64,000 nt of DNA from Gloeopeniophorella convolvens (lineage: Eukaryota > Basidiomycota > Agaricomycetes > Russulales). Positions within the stretch are counted from its first letter, which is position 1. Every line of letters begins with the position of its first letter. The position numbers were made by a program, and so were the translations under genes. Where the stretch lies: positions 186,001 to 250,000 of the forward strand of contig WTXD01000024.1 in NCBI GenBank assembly GCA_022496205.1. The letters are read 5' to 3'. Under the pieces are notes generated by a model. That model saw nothing but the letters and a program-made list of their open reading frames with translations. It had not been told where the DNA came from and did no database searches. Below, in pieces: positions 31,660 to 42,585 of the stretch.

Positions 31660-32859
31660 GCACCCTTACGGCTGTTCGTGCTGTTGTATTGCAATCGCAC
31701 TTCGCTGGCACGCCTCGCTCCATCTCCCGCTCACCTGCCTTTCCACCATGTTTCGCGACCCACTTTCCCGTCCCCTAATGCCTCAAGAATTGGCACGAAG
31801 ACCTTCAAGATGTACCGACATTCCATACTAATTAGTTCCGGGCGCAATGCGATTCCCGCGCACGCGTGTAGTGTTCATTCTCCTATGCTTACTGATCCTT
31901 AATGTTCTGACTCTTATACTTACAAAATGGCTTTGTCTCCATTGCATCTAATGTATAAAACCCTGTAGTCTGCGCGCTTGCTAAATCTCATTTGTTGTTC
32001 ACGAACGACCACCGCCTGCCTCGATTTCCTCCGACACACTCGCTTTGCTCGCTCTCCTCTCGCTCCCGCTCGACTTCCTCGCCTTCGCGCAGCTGCGCAG
32101 CCTCGTCATTGAAAGACCGTTATCGTACCATGGCACAATCCCTGCTGTTTATCCATGATCACCACCCAACCATCCTAACCATGTCCGATCATAAAACGGT
32201 CATAAAAACCAACTTGCTCACCCCTCGCCACCCGTTCCCAATCGAGCCGAGTCGACGAACAAGAGCTGCGATTGCAGCAAGTACTGGTTCACACGCCCAC
32301 ATTGGGCAATCTAGACATGCTGCAACTACAGATGCGGCGTTCCACGCGGGGCACGAATCCAGGCTGAAGTTGACCAACCAGGCTTGCATATGAGGAGCGT
32401 CACACAAGCGAGGAACCAGAGAGAGCAGCACGATGTAGAATAGATACCTCAAACCGAGTCTGAGCGCGAATAGATAGTCGAGACGAAAAGAGACGAGAGT
32501 TAATGGAGGGAATTGGCATCACCGCGGACCCCAACCAGACCCAAGACTACCAGGATTCCACGGAAAGCCGTCTCATATCTGAGTGATCTCACTCTCGCCC
32601 GCGTGCGCATACGTGAGGGTCGACGTGGTGACTGCGAGCGTGGCTGCCTTCACGGTATCGATATCGCGCCGATTTCTCAGATGCATGGTCGACTAGAGTG
32701 CATTTGCATGGTATATTCCTCGTTGAGATGTGTCCGTCCTTGCCAGTGAAGTGACTCACTGCCCGCGAGGGCACGCCGAAGACTCTCTCTTCGCGGAGAA
32801 TATACGTGGTTACTTACTTGGAGGGGGGGAGCCTGACCTACTGGGGACAACATAATTAG
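31660..32859. other. Intergenic region before the MATH-BTB gene
   Basis: 1.2 kb without a convincing gene. It contains a TATAAAA at 31954-31960 followed by C/T-rich sequence, so a promoter or unrecognised leader exon is likely. The first coding exon of the MATH-BTB gene should lie in its right half. Confidence 0.5.
31954..31960 (+). promoter_or_regulatory. TATA box followed by pyrimidine-rich sequence
   Basis: Perfect TATAAAA with a C/T-rich tract 40-150 bp downstream, the usual look of a fungal transcription start. It lies about 900 bp before the recognisable MATH-BTB exons, so it may serve an unresolved first exon or a separate transcript. Confidence 0.4.
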
Positions 32860-35526
32860 CTCGGAGCACGGGCCGTGTCTTTCCGGTCAAACCCTCCGCT
32901 CGACGCGGGCCCGCAGCGCCGCAACTCGCCCGGCACTTACGCCGTCGCCTTGAACGACACTGAAACCGTAACCACGACCACACATGTCCACATCGGACAC
33001 CGTCGAATTCCAGAGAGCAGCTCGATCGTGTTCGAGTGGACGCTGCGCGGGTTGAAGAACTTGTTCGAGTCGAGGTGCGTGCCGGCTGCTTTGGTCCCAT
33101 GCGTGCAGGGGCCGGGCTCACTGGCGTTGCTTGGTATGGCTGTATGCGCGGAGCAGTAAGGGCGAGGCCAAGTCAAAGGTCACGAAGAGCGCAAAGTTCG
33201 GTGGGGGGAAATGGCAGGTGCGTCGTTCGCTTCCTCGCGCGTGAGTCGGCTTGTTGAGCGGTGCGGCCTGTCAGGTGCTGTTCTATGCGAACTCGGGGCC
33301 GCCGTACGCTTCTACGGAGGCGAACGCGGCTAACTCTGGGGGGCATGTGAGCTTGTTCCTGTCGTGCGAGGTGCGTTGGTACTGGTCGTGTGACGACGGG
33401 ACGCGTCATTGAAGTCGGGGGCAGCCCACTCAGGAGGAGAAGGACGCAGCCATTAACGGGAGGTAAAAAAGTCTTCGACCTTGGAAGAGCGAATAACTGC
33501 TCACCTATTTTAGATGGGTCCGCGAGGGACTATTCCGCTTCACTTTCGAGTTGCACAGGTAATGAGTGCTTCTTTCTGGCTCCAAGCGCCCATGTTGAAT
33601 GAGCCGCAGCGTAAAGAAGAAAGAGCTGAGAGAGCTTTTCAACGTGAAGGAGGCGCACAACCACTCATTCTCTCATACTGTATGCTCTGATCACTCCCTG
33701 ATCCTTGCGATGTATTCACGACTTCACAGACGGCGAATTGGGGATGGTAATGCAGCAGCCGTTCTTCTTCTCTCTGATACTCATCCCGACCCAAGGGCAC
33801 AATTTGCGCGCAGAGACGCAGTGTACTACACCAAGAGCGTCGTCAAGAAGGACGATGCGTTCGTGATCACCTGCACCATCAGCTCCACCCCCGGGCCGCC
33901 GATGTCGTCCCCGCTGATCCACAAGTCTCTCGTGCCCAAGGACCTGCTTGACTCGGTCGGTCAGCTGCTCGACGACCCGCTCTACGCGGACGTCGAGTTC
34001 GTGCTCCCGTCACGTAATCCGCGCGTGCGCGAGGCACGCCGCATCTACGCGTCGAAGCGGCTGCTCAACCGCGCAGACTACTTCGACTCCAGTGAGTCCA
34101 GTCCAGTGCCCGCTTCCTGACACGCATGCTCACCCGCGCAGTGTTCAACGCCGGCTTCGTCGAGGCCTCCTCCGATCAGTACACAATCGCGATCGCCGCG
34201 AGCGACCCGGCGCTCGACAACGCCGACGCCGCCTCGGACTACACCGCGCTCGGCGCGCACGCGGAGGACTCGGACGAAGAGGACGAGGCGTACGACCCGG
34301 GCGAAGGCGACGACCTGCCTGGCTCGGACGTTGAGCCGGACGAGGCGGAGCCTGTGCACGAGCCCGTCGGCGTCGCAGTGAGCGCGCCGGAGGAGGCGGA
34401 GGAGCCCGGTACGGAGGACACAAATGCGCACGCAGACGCAGACGCAGACGCCGATGCGGACGTGCCGGAGCGCAACGTGCGCCAGAAGGTGTTGCACCCG
34501 TCGAGTCCGCGCAGTGCGCCGCCTGTGTTCGTGGAGCCCGCGCCGCCCTTGGAGCGCGAGCACGAGCACGAGCACGAGGCGGCGCCCGGTCCGCCAAAGC
34601 TGCGCGTCGTCGTGCGCGACGTGGCGTACGCGACGTACCGCGCCGTGCTGTACTACGTACGCTGCCTCCTGTCCCTACCCCCTACACCCCTTACTGACCG
34701 ACTGCGCGCGGGGGTCCCAGCTCTACACGGACCGTATCCGCTTCGCGCCGCTGTCATCGACGTTCCTCTCGGTCGCGCCAGCCGCGGCCGGCGCGCAGAC
34801 GCCGAACGACAGCCAGGCGAGCCTGGGCAACGTCGCGCGCGCCGCGGGGCCGCCTGAGGCGCACGCGGGCGGCGCGAGCTCGCGCCGGGAGTGGATCCAG
34901 GAATGGGTGCGCGGGAACCCGGGCCTGCCGGCGCCGTGCTCCGCCAAGGCGGTGTACCGGCTTGCTGATAGTCGGTGTCTATTTCATTCATATGGCAGAG
35001 AATGTACGGGTTGCTGATATGCTACAGAGCTCGGGTTGGTGGAGTTGAAGGCGCGCGCGTTTGAGGTGCGTGGTTCCCGTCTCGCGTGTTGTGGGCTGTG
35101 TGTGACGTGGGACGTGCGCAGCATATCACGAAGTCGCTCACCGTTGAGAATGTGCCCTACGAGGTCTTCTCAACGTTCTCAGCAACGTTCGAAGTTGTGC
35201 GAAAGGTGCTGTGTTTCGCGCTTCCCAAGTGGTTGCGTGTCGCATGTCGCTGATGACGGTGGCTATCAGGTGGAAGTGAAGTACTTCCTCGACCACTGGA
35301 GCGACATTCGGGGTTCGGACGCGATGCGCAACGTGTGGCACCAGATCCGGCTCGGGAGGCATCCGGGCTTTGAAGAGGGTTCGTGCAAGCTCGTCTCATC
35401 GTGCACCCCCGCCTTGTCTGACGAGACTCGCCAGTGTGGCCGCTCATCGCGACGCACCTTGAGTTCAAGCCGCAGATCATCGTCCCTCCGGGAAGCGACA
35501 AGGAGGACTCCAACAGACCGCTCTGA
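32860..35526 (+). CDS. MATH-BTB/POZ domain protein with acidic insertion, N-terminus incomplete
   Basis: Likely CUL3 ubiquitin-ligase adaptor. The first recognisable exon starts after an AG at 32858-32859; the start codon lies in an upstream exon I cannot fix. MATH-like part: VHIGHRRIPESSSIVFEW, KFGGGKWQ, VLFYANSG, GHVSLFLSCE, FRFTFELHS, FNVKEAHNHSFSHT, NWGWAQFARRDAVYYT, assembled over about six short introns. BTB part: LLDDPLYADVEFVLPS, RIYASKRLLNRADYF, MFNAGF, then VVVRDVAYATYRAVLYYLYTDRIRFA after an intron. Between the two BTB halves sits about 140 residues of acidic low-complexity sequence, including an (AD) repeat and HEHEHEHE. The C-terminus (KLGLVELKARAFEHI..) is the usual BTB helical extension. 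Stop at 35524-35526. Confidence 0.85.
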
Positions 35527-36441
35527 GCAATACCCACAGAGCATCCTTGCTTGCACTACAGCGCGCCGGACATCTTGAGGTCCTCGGGCGCCCAACGGTG
35601 AAATATGTTTCGATGACCTGTGTTCACAGGTCTGTTCTTCTTGGACTTTCTTTGCGCGATCTTGTTGGGGGAGGCGCTTGTCGTCCGTCCCGGCTTTCGG
35701 CCGGCGGAGGCGAGGCGTCCTCGATGATGTGTTTGTATCATAGATGCGTGTACAATAATACTGGTCACAGCGCTTCCTGTCACCGCAGTACGAACGTGGG
35801 ATGTGCAAGGAAGCAAACATAGCACCCCAGCGCCCCACGCAACGTCAGTCGGTGGTGGAAAGGCGGGGGAGTCATCGCGATGGCAGAGTGCTATGGAAGG
35901 CGGCATTCCCCAGCTGGACAGCAATTGCACATCTGCGTATTCGACTACCAAACATAGAGTATTCTCCGCGCGCGCCACGACAATGACGCGCCCGCTCCAG
36001 GCGCTGCACATTGTCTCGTTATGGGTGCGGTGCATTGCGGCGCAGGGCCTGTGAAAGCGTCATGAGTGACTGGAGTCTGCCAGCGCCGGGACACGCTGTC
36101 CGACGAGCAGGAAATCTGAGACAAATCCAGCCATTCTCCGATTTGTGTCATGTTTAGGAAAAATTGGCGATAAATGTCTCAGCGTGAGCGACGTCGGGGA
36201 TGGTGGAGCGGGTGTCCGAGATGGAGAGAAAGGGATTTGCTAATTAAGGGTGGTCGGCGGGCGGTGCTTACTAGAAAGGCCTAGAAGCAGTGCAACTGGG
36301 CAACAACATCACCCGGCCACGACCGTTCATATTCTCTCTTGCTCTCTCAACAACCGACAACCACCGACGTCTCCCTTTCTTCCCTCTAACAACACAACTA
36401 GCTCAACCGACTTGCCTCCCGCACCCTCCAGTGTGCCACCG
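35527..36441. other. Intergenic region before the two-RING gene
   Basis: About 900 bp. Short open frames without motif. The last 150 bp before 36442 are C/T-rich with TCTCTC runs, like a fungal leader. Nothing else recognised. Confidence 0.5.
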
Positions 36442-39400
36442 ATGGACCAACACCCTCACGGGGGCCGTCTCATGAATGCATTGCATAACATCTTCCGCCG
36501 CAGACGGGGTTCGTCTGTGAACGAGCGACACTCGTCTGCCCGCGACTCGCAGAGGGCCCGTGCTCAGTCACAGTCATCAGAGCCGACGTCGATGCCACCA
36601 GTATGTCCATTGTTCATGTACAGCGCATTGCCCTCTGATGACCTCATGCAGCACAATGAGCGCAATACAGGAGCCCCAGTTACACACACGTCCGACGTCG
36701 ATGTCGAGATGCACCCCACAGTGCCCGCGGACGACGTGGACGGTGCCACAACCCACGCGCAGTATTTAAACCCGCAACAATCGGCTTTCTCGGTGCCACC
36801 CGCCACACTACCCTCATCATCGCACCACATGGACCGTGAAACATCGCCCGCACCAATGATCTTTGCAATAGACGACGACGCCCGCAGTGATGCCTCGATG
36901 CCATCTCTGCACGACGCATCCGAAGACTCGGACTCTGATGAGGAGCACGTCCGCCGCTACATGTACGATCACATGTCTGATTCAGACGCCGACGCCCGCG
37001 ACGTGGAGATGCACCTCTTTGACGATGACCTCTCCGAGGGCGAGGCTACCCATGCTCAGGCGGAGAGCGCTGCTCCCCAGCTGGCAGCGGCGCCACCAGC
37101 CATGGCCGATGCCGTTGAGAACCGCCGGCACGTGACCGTCGAAGAAGTCCTTGACCGCGACTGGCCACACCACAGGATGGGTGAGTGCAGAGTCGACCTC
37201 GAAATTTCGACGTAATATTTTCAAAGTGCTAACACCGTTCTCAGGTCCACCACCCTGGGCAGGCGGCCCTCAGCCCAGTCCGCTACCTCATGCCCACCCG
37301 CACCACCAGCCGCACATGCACGCGCATCCTCACGCGCACCACCACGCGCACCCGCATCCGCACACACACCCTTACCCGCCACAGTCTCCTAATCTATTTG
37401 GCGACTTTGCGCCTCACAATGTTCCCGGAATGCCCGGCCTCCGCGCACAAGGGCAGGGCGAAGGCCACGGACCTCTCCCCGGCCTCCGCACGCTCTTCCA
37501 GCCCCTTATCGTGGAGGCGCTTGCTCAAGCTGGCGACCGCTTCCGCTCGCAGGTGCAGGTGGACAAGCTGCGCCCGGTGAGGGCCCAGCCATGGGCATGG
37601 GCCCTGCGCCCGCGCCAGGCCAAGGCGGCGCACCGCGCCCGGGAACGGCCCGTCCGGGCTTCCCATCGTACAGGTGACGCTCGACGTACCCGTCTTCCAG
37701 GTTCCCCCGCCGAGGCGCCGCAGGAGCCGGGTCAGCCCGGCGCGCAGAACGCAGATGCGCCGGGCCCGCAGCGCATGTACCGCACCTTTGACTTCACGTT
37801 TGGCCCTGGGCCGGCCGAGCCCAACCCTAACCCCGACCAGGCCGCACCCAACCAGAACCTGAATCCGAATCCGAATCCGAATCCGAACCCGAACCCCGCT
37901 GGTAGCAACATACCGCCGGCCGTCCGCACGCTGCTCGATGCGCTCGGCTTCAACTCGGAAAGCTTGGAGGCGCCTGGCGCTGCGCAGGCGTGGATGGGCG
38001 CGAACCCCGGCTGGGTGGGCCTCATGGGCATGCTTATGGGCATGGGCATGGGCGGGCAGGACAACAACCGCGAGGACCCTGCGCGCGCAAGGCGGCTCGT
38101 CATGGGCCTGGAGGAGGTGAACGAGGGGCTCGTGCGCCGCATGCGGCGCGTCAACGAGGGCGACGCGAATGGCGCTATCTGTGCTATCTGCTGGGACGAG
38201 CTACTCGGCGAGGACGGCGCCGAGCCAAAGGTGAACGCGCCCACACCTCCGCCTGCGCCTCAAGAAACGGGGGCATCAGGCCCATCAGAGGCGGGCCCGT
38301 CGACGTCAACGGAGCCGGAGGAGCCACTCCCGAAGGTCGTCGCACTGCCGTGCTCGCATGTGTTCCACAGCGCATGTCTTGTCCCGTGGTTTTCGCGCCC
38401 GAAGCAGACGACGTGCCCGACGTGCCGATTCAATATCGACCCCGAGAACCTCACGTACGAACCTCCGCGGCGTGCACCGCAGGCCCGTCCGCAATTCCAG
38501 CAACAACAGAATGTAGGGCCGCAGCCGCAGCCCCAACCACAAATGCCGATACCGCAGCAGCCAGAGGCCCCCGGTGCCGAACAGCAAAACCCACAGGCGC
38601 AGGCGCAGGCGCAGAGACGCACGTTCTTCGAGCACACGTTTGCCATTCCGGTCACGCCGTTCATGTTCCCGCCGCCGCCTCAGGCGCCGACTTTTGCTTT
38701 CGGCCCACAGCCTGACGAGATGCGGCGCGAGCACCCTCTTGGGCCGATGCTCGGCCCCGAGCCGCCAGCGCCGCCTGCACCGACGGACCCGTTCGCGCCG
38801 CCGTTCTTCCAGCGCACGTTCCACATCCCGCTGCGCAACTTCGGCCCCTTCCCAACGGCGCCTCGACCGCCCAACGCTGCCCCTGGCGCCCAAGACGGCT
38901 TCCCTCCTCAGCATCAACCTGCAGAGCAGCCTCAGCCTCAGCCTCAGCCACAGGCGTACCAGCCCGGCCTGCAGCCCCCGCCGCAGGACGGCACCCGCGC
39001 GCCCGGAACGGCCCCGCGCTTCCCCGGCCTCTTCCAGTTCGAGCTCCCGCAGATCGCCCGCGCGCCCGACGGCGCGTGGATCTGGGCGCCGCTCGCCGGC
39101 CCTGGCGGACCCCCCGCCCCGGGCCTGCTCCCGGATCCGCGAACCCGCCACCACCGCCCGTGCCAAAGCGTGCGTGGACGCCCCCGCCGCCTCCCGGGCT
39201 GACGTTGCGTCAGCGCATCGAGGCAGGCGAGCGCACGGCGGGGCTGCGGTGCGACGGCGTGTCGTGCGGGCTGGGGCCGTCGGATGAGGAGCCCGAGCCG
39301 GCGGCGGACCGCGCGCGCGTGCGGATCCGCGGCGCGGAGGGCTGTACGCACGCGTTCCACCCTGCGTGCCTTGTCAGCGCGGAGCGGGTCGCGGGGTGGG

Positions 39401-39519
39401 GCCCCGAGGAGGTGCGCGCGGTGCAGGACGGGATGGTGCTGGTGAGCTGCCCTGTGTGCCGCGCGGTGGGCGGGGTGCCGCACGAGGAGTGGGAGCGCGG
39501 CGCTGCTGCGCTCGCGTGA
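36442..39519 (+). CDS. Large disordered RING-H2 E3 ubiquitin ligase with a second C-terminal RING-like module
   Basis: Start at 36442 (MDQHPHGGRLMNALHNIFRRRR). Most of the roughly 950 residues look disordered: acidic Asp/Ser stretches, a His-Pro run (HAHPHAHHHAHPHPH near 37300), a repeat of Asn-Pro pairs near 37865, and long Pro/Gln-rich C-terminal parts. RING-H2: AICAICWDELL, then an insert of about 45 residues, then LPCSHVFHSACLVPW and TCPTCRF, giving all eight ligands. A second set lies at the C-terminus: RCDGVSC, GCTHAFHPACL, SCPVCRA. Architecture (a central RING in a disordered, Gln/Pro-rich chain) recalls the nuclear quality-control ligase San1; this is inference. Introns include one after TSMPP and one at 37181-37243. 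Three single-base frame breaks (about 37575, 37706, 39105-39135) need correction to read through; stop at 39517-39519. Confidence 0.8.
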
Positions 39520-39976
39520 GTCTCCTATTGTTCGCGTGTTGGTCTTTGAGCACCCATGCATGCATCTGTTTCGTTCGTGATCTTGCTTTCCTGCCTGTCT
39601 TGCGCCTCCATACCCCCTTGTTTGTCCTCGTGCGCATGCGCGCGCGGGGCGCGGTACGATACGCTCTCCGCTAGTCTTGAGTGATTCCGTTCTTGCATTT
39701 TGCCAGATATTTATTGTAGTGGGATATCCTCACGTTCTCCGTCGCCAGAAGTCCGGTAGTAAATTTGTGTACAGTATCTCGTATCTAGACAGCATTCCGT
39801 AGAATATCCACCTCGGTATATATGTTGTTTTTGAACCGAACCCAAGCTCGTATGTCGGGGTGACATAAGCCATGTTGACGACATGACGTATCTTCTCCGC
39901 GCTTCTCAGGCTTCTCCAAATCCCAGGCGGATTGTTCCCGTCTGCGTTGCGGACTCGCACGTTGAAACTGTCAACC
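39520..39976. other. Intergenic region
   Basis: About 460 bp between the two-RING stop and the NAD(P)HX epimerase start, carrying one 3' UTR and one promoter. No distinct element seen. Confidence 0.5.
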
Positions 39977-41066
39977 ATGTCTATCAGATACCTCACAGCG
40001 AAACTCGCACAGCAAGTGCGCATGCGAGCGTCTGCGCGCTGAGGTGGCTCGCTAAGCTGAGGTCTGGCAGATCGACGAAGAGCTCATGAGCGCCGCGGGC
40101 GCGTTCAGCATCGACCAGGTGCGCCGTTATCGACACCCGACTGAAGTTCGTTAGGCTGAGTGCGTTGCAGCTCATGGAGCTTGCCGGCCTCGCGTGCGCG
40201 CAGACCTTGCGACCGTGTACAGCAAGGAGAAGTACCCGCGCGTGCTGGTGTGTTGCGGCCCCGGTAACCAGGGCGGCGACGGCCTCGTCGCGGCGCGCCA
40301 TCTCGGTATCGCTCATGAGGTCTGCGCCATGCCCAGTTGCTGACCGCTGTTTGCAGGGATGTTGGCTACAAGCCACGATCTGGATGCCAAAGGTGGAGTA
40401 CTCGACGTCGTTGCTGGGAGTTGCTCATGCACTCGACCAGTAGCCCGGCTCAAAGGACATCTACAAAGTACGCCATCGAGCGCGTGCCTCCGGACGCCCG
40501 CACTGACATCGCGCCGCAGCGCCTGCACACCCAGTGCGACAACATGCACATCCCGACGCTCCCCACGTCGGACCCCGCGCTCGCGGAGAGCACGCTCTCG
40601 AGCGCGCTCGCCGCGAGCGACGTCGTGCTCGACGCGATCTTCGGCTTCTCGTTCAAGCCGCCCGTGCGCGCGCCGTTCGACGCGGCGCTGCCGCTCATCC
40701 AGCGCGCGGGCGTGCCCGTCGTCTCGGTCGACATCCCGTCCGGGTGGGACGTCGAGCGCGGCGACGCGGCGGGGCTCGGGCTGCGGCCCGACGTGCTCGT
40801 TAGCCTGACTGCGCCCAAGGAGGGCGTGCGCGCGTTCGCGGGGCGCCACTTCCTTGGCGGGCGCTTTGTGCCGAAGTGCGTGCTCGCCCCCTGTCGATCC
40901 GACGGGTGCTACTTAGTCGCGTGCGCGGTGTGTGGATTGCTGATTTTGGCGTGGTTTGTTGCGACAGGTCGCTCGAGGAAAAGCTCGAGCTCAATCTGCC
41001 GCCGTACCCCGGCTTTGCGCAGATCGTCGAGCTGCCTCAGGCAGAGGACAAGGCGCAGAGATTGTA
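39977..41066 (+). CDS. NAXE: NAD(P)H-hydrate epimerase (YjeF N-terminal domain)
   Basis: Epimerises R- and S-NAD(P)HX so that the partner dehydratase can repair damaged NAD(P)H. Start at 39977 ([13 protein letters not shown]). Splicing gives QQIDEELM..GAFSIDQ then [11 protein letters not shown], the classic N-terminus. Next come [24 protein letters not shown] (the Gly-rich nucleotide-binding PGNNGGDG-type loop, here GNQGGDG), [54 protein letters not shown] and a C-terminal [16 protein letters not shown]. About 240 residues, no dehydratase domain, as usual in fungi. Two frame breaks (about 40209 and 40375) each lack one base; correction restores the conserved blocks. Confidence 0.93.
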
Positions 41067-41293
41067 AACTGCTGCTCGCTATGCTGCTATGCATTGCCCT
41101 ATGATGTACAACGTAAAAGTTCGGAATGAGAAGTTGATGGAAAATTACGGGAGAGGAATCGTGGTGGCGCAATCTAATCTTATCAAGGGCCCGCGCCTGT
41201 TTAGGGCTAGCGACGTCGCGTCGGATTACTTTTCTATTAGCTTTTGTTCATTTCTTCCCTCTCGCCCGTCCCGCCTCCACCTCTTCCCCAACC

Positions 41294-42585
41294 ATGACAC
41301 CCAAGAGGCAGCGCTACTACTCCCCCACACAGCCCCCGAGCATGGACATGAGCGAGCTCGTCTGCAAAACGCTCGACCACGACGCGACGGACGTGCTCAT
41401 CGACAAATGGCTCGAGCACCGGAACGACGCGTACTGGGACTGGTTCCTCCAGGTCCGCGAGCGCAGGCATTCTGCGCTGCACCGGCTCCAGTGCGGTGAG
41501 CAGCTCCTCGCATGGAGCAAGGGCGACTTTGTCCCGGAGAACATCTTTGTCCGCACCGTCGACACCGCGCGGCTGATCCCCCTCGATCGCACCTGGACTA
41601 CCCATGTGTACCACCACCGCTCGATGCAGGACCGGAAGCTGTCCATGATGCCCGTCGTCTTCACCATGGTGCGCCGTTCGGTCCTTGTATGCGCCCCCGG
41701 AAGCTCACCCGCCTCCGCCACCAGCTCCCTGAGCTCATGCTCCTGCGCGGCATGCACGACCACGGCTGCGACGACGTTTTTATCATCGTCACCGACATGA
41801 AACGCGCGGAGATGGACGCCGTCACTGAATACTTCAAGTTTGTGTGCCAGCACACGTTTGGGCAGACGGTCAAGCCGGCCGCCGAGCGCGAGATATACTA
41901 CCGCCGTATGTGGGACCCACGCCGTGCACCGCGCGCACAGCCCCGCTCATGCCCCGTGCCCTGCCCAGATACGCGCCTCAAGCATACGCTGGAGCACCAG
42001 CGGCGCACCCCGTGCTTTCCGCAGATCGACCTCATCTTCCGCGCCATCCTCTACGAGCGGCGCCCGCCATTCATCGTGCTCTTCTCGCACCAGACGACGT
42101 CCTACTCCCAGATCTTCTTCACCCACCCGCTCTTCGTGCCTTCCGACGAGATCTTCTTTGACTTCCCCTCTGGCTGTCCGAATCCGTGCTGCACCGAGGA
42201 CTGCGAGATGATCCGCTTCCCGCGCCGCGGGCTCGACGGCGCGGCGGTGCTCCCGCTGCGCCGCGGCCGCGCGCGCGGGTGCTTCCGCCGCGTGCGCGCG
42301 AGAGAGATGTGCAACTGGATTGACTGCGACGTTGCGTTTACGGACGACGCGCCGCCCGCGGAGAGCAGCGACAGCTCGAGCGCGGACAGCGCGGGCGGAA
42401 AGGACGCCAGCACAGACGCCGCAGGCGCGCAGCCCCGCCCCGGGATGCGCGGGCAGGTCTGCAGCAAGTGCAAGCTGGTCAAGTACTGCTCTGCGGAGCA
42501 CCAGCGGCGGGACTGGGACGAGCACCGGCGGCTGTGCGTGCGCCCGGCGCCGGCGACCCCGACGGAGAAAAACTTGGAGGAGTAA
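41294..42585 (+). CDS. MYND-type zinc-finger protein with an expanded finger
   Basis: Start at 41294 (MTPKRQRYYSPTQ). The N-terminal three quarters (LDHDATDVLIDKWLEHR.., ELMLLRGMHDHGCDDVFIIVTDMKRAEMDAVTEYF.., FIVLFSHQTTSYSQIFFTHPLF) belong to no family I recognise. The C-terminus is a MYND finger: CNWIDC, then about 55 Ser/Asp/Ala-rich residues, then CSKCKLVKYCSAEHQRRDWDEHRRLC, so all Cys/His ligands are present but the first pair is far from the rest. MYND fingers usually bind PxLxP-type peptides; a protein-interaction or regulatory role is inferred. Around 41665-41700 the frame changes: either a 35-nt intron (GTGCGC..GGAAG) or one C missing in CCCCC. A clear intron follows at about 41909-41968. 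Confidence 0.8.
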
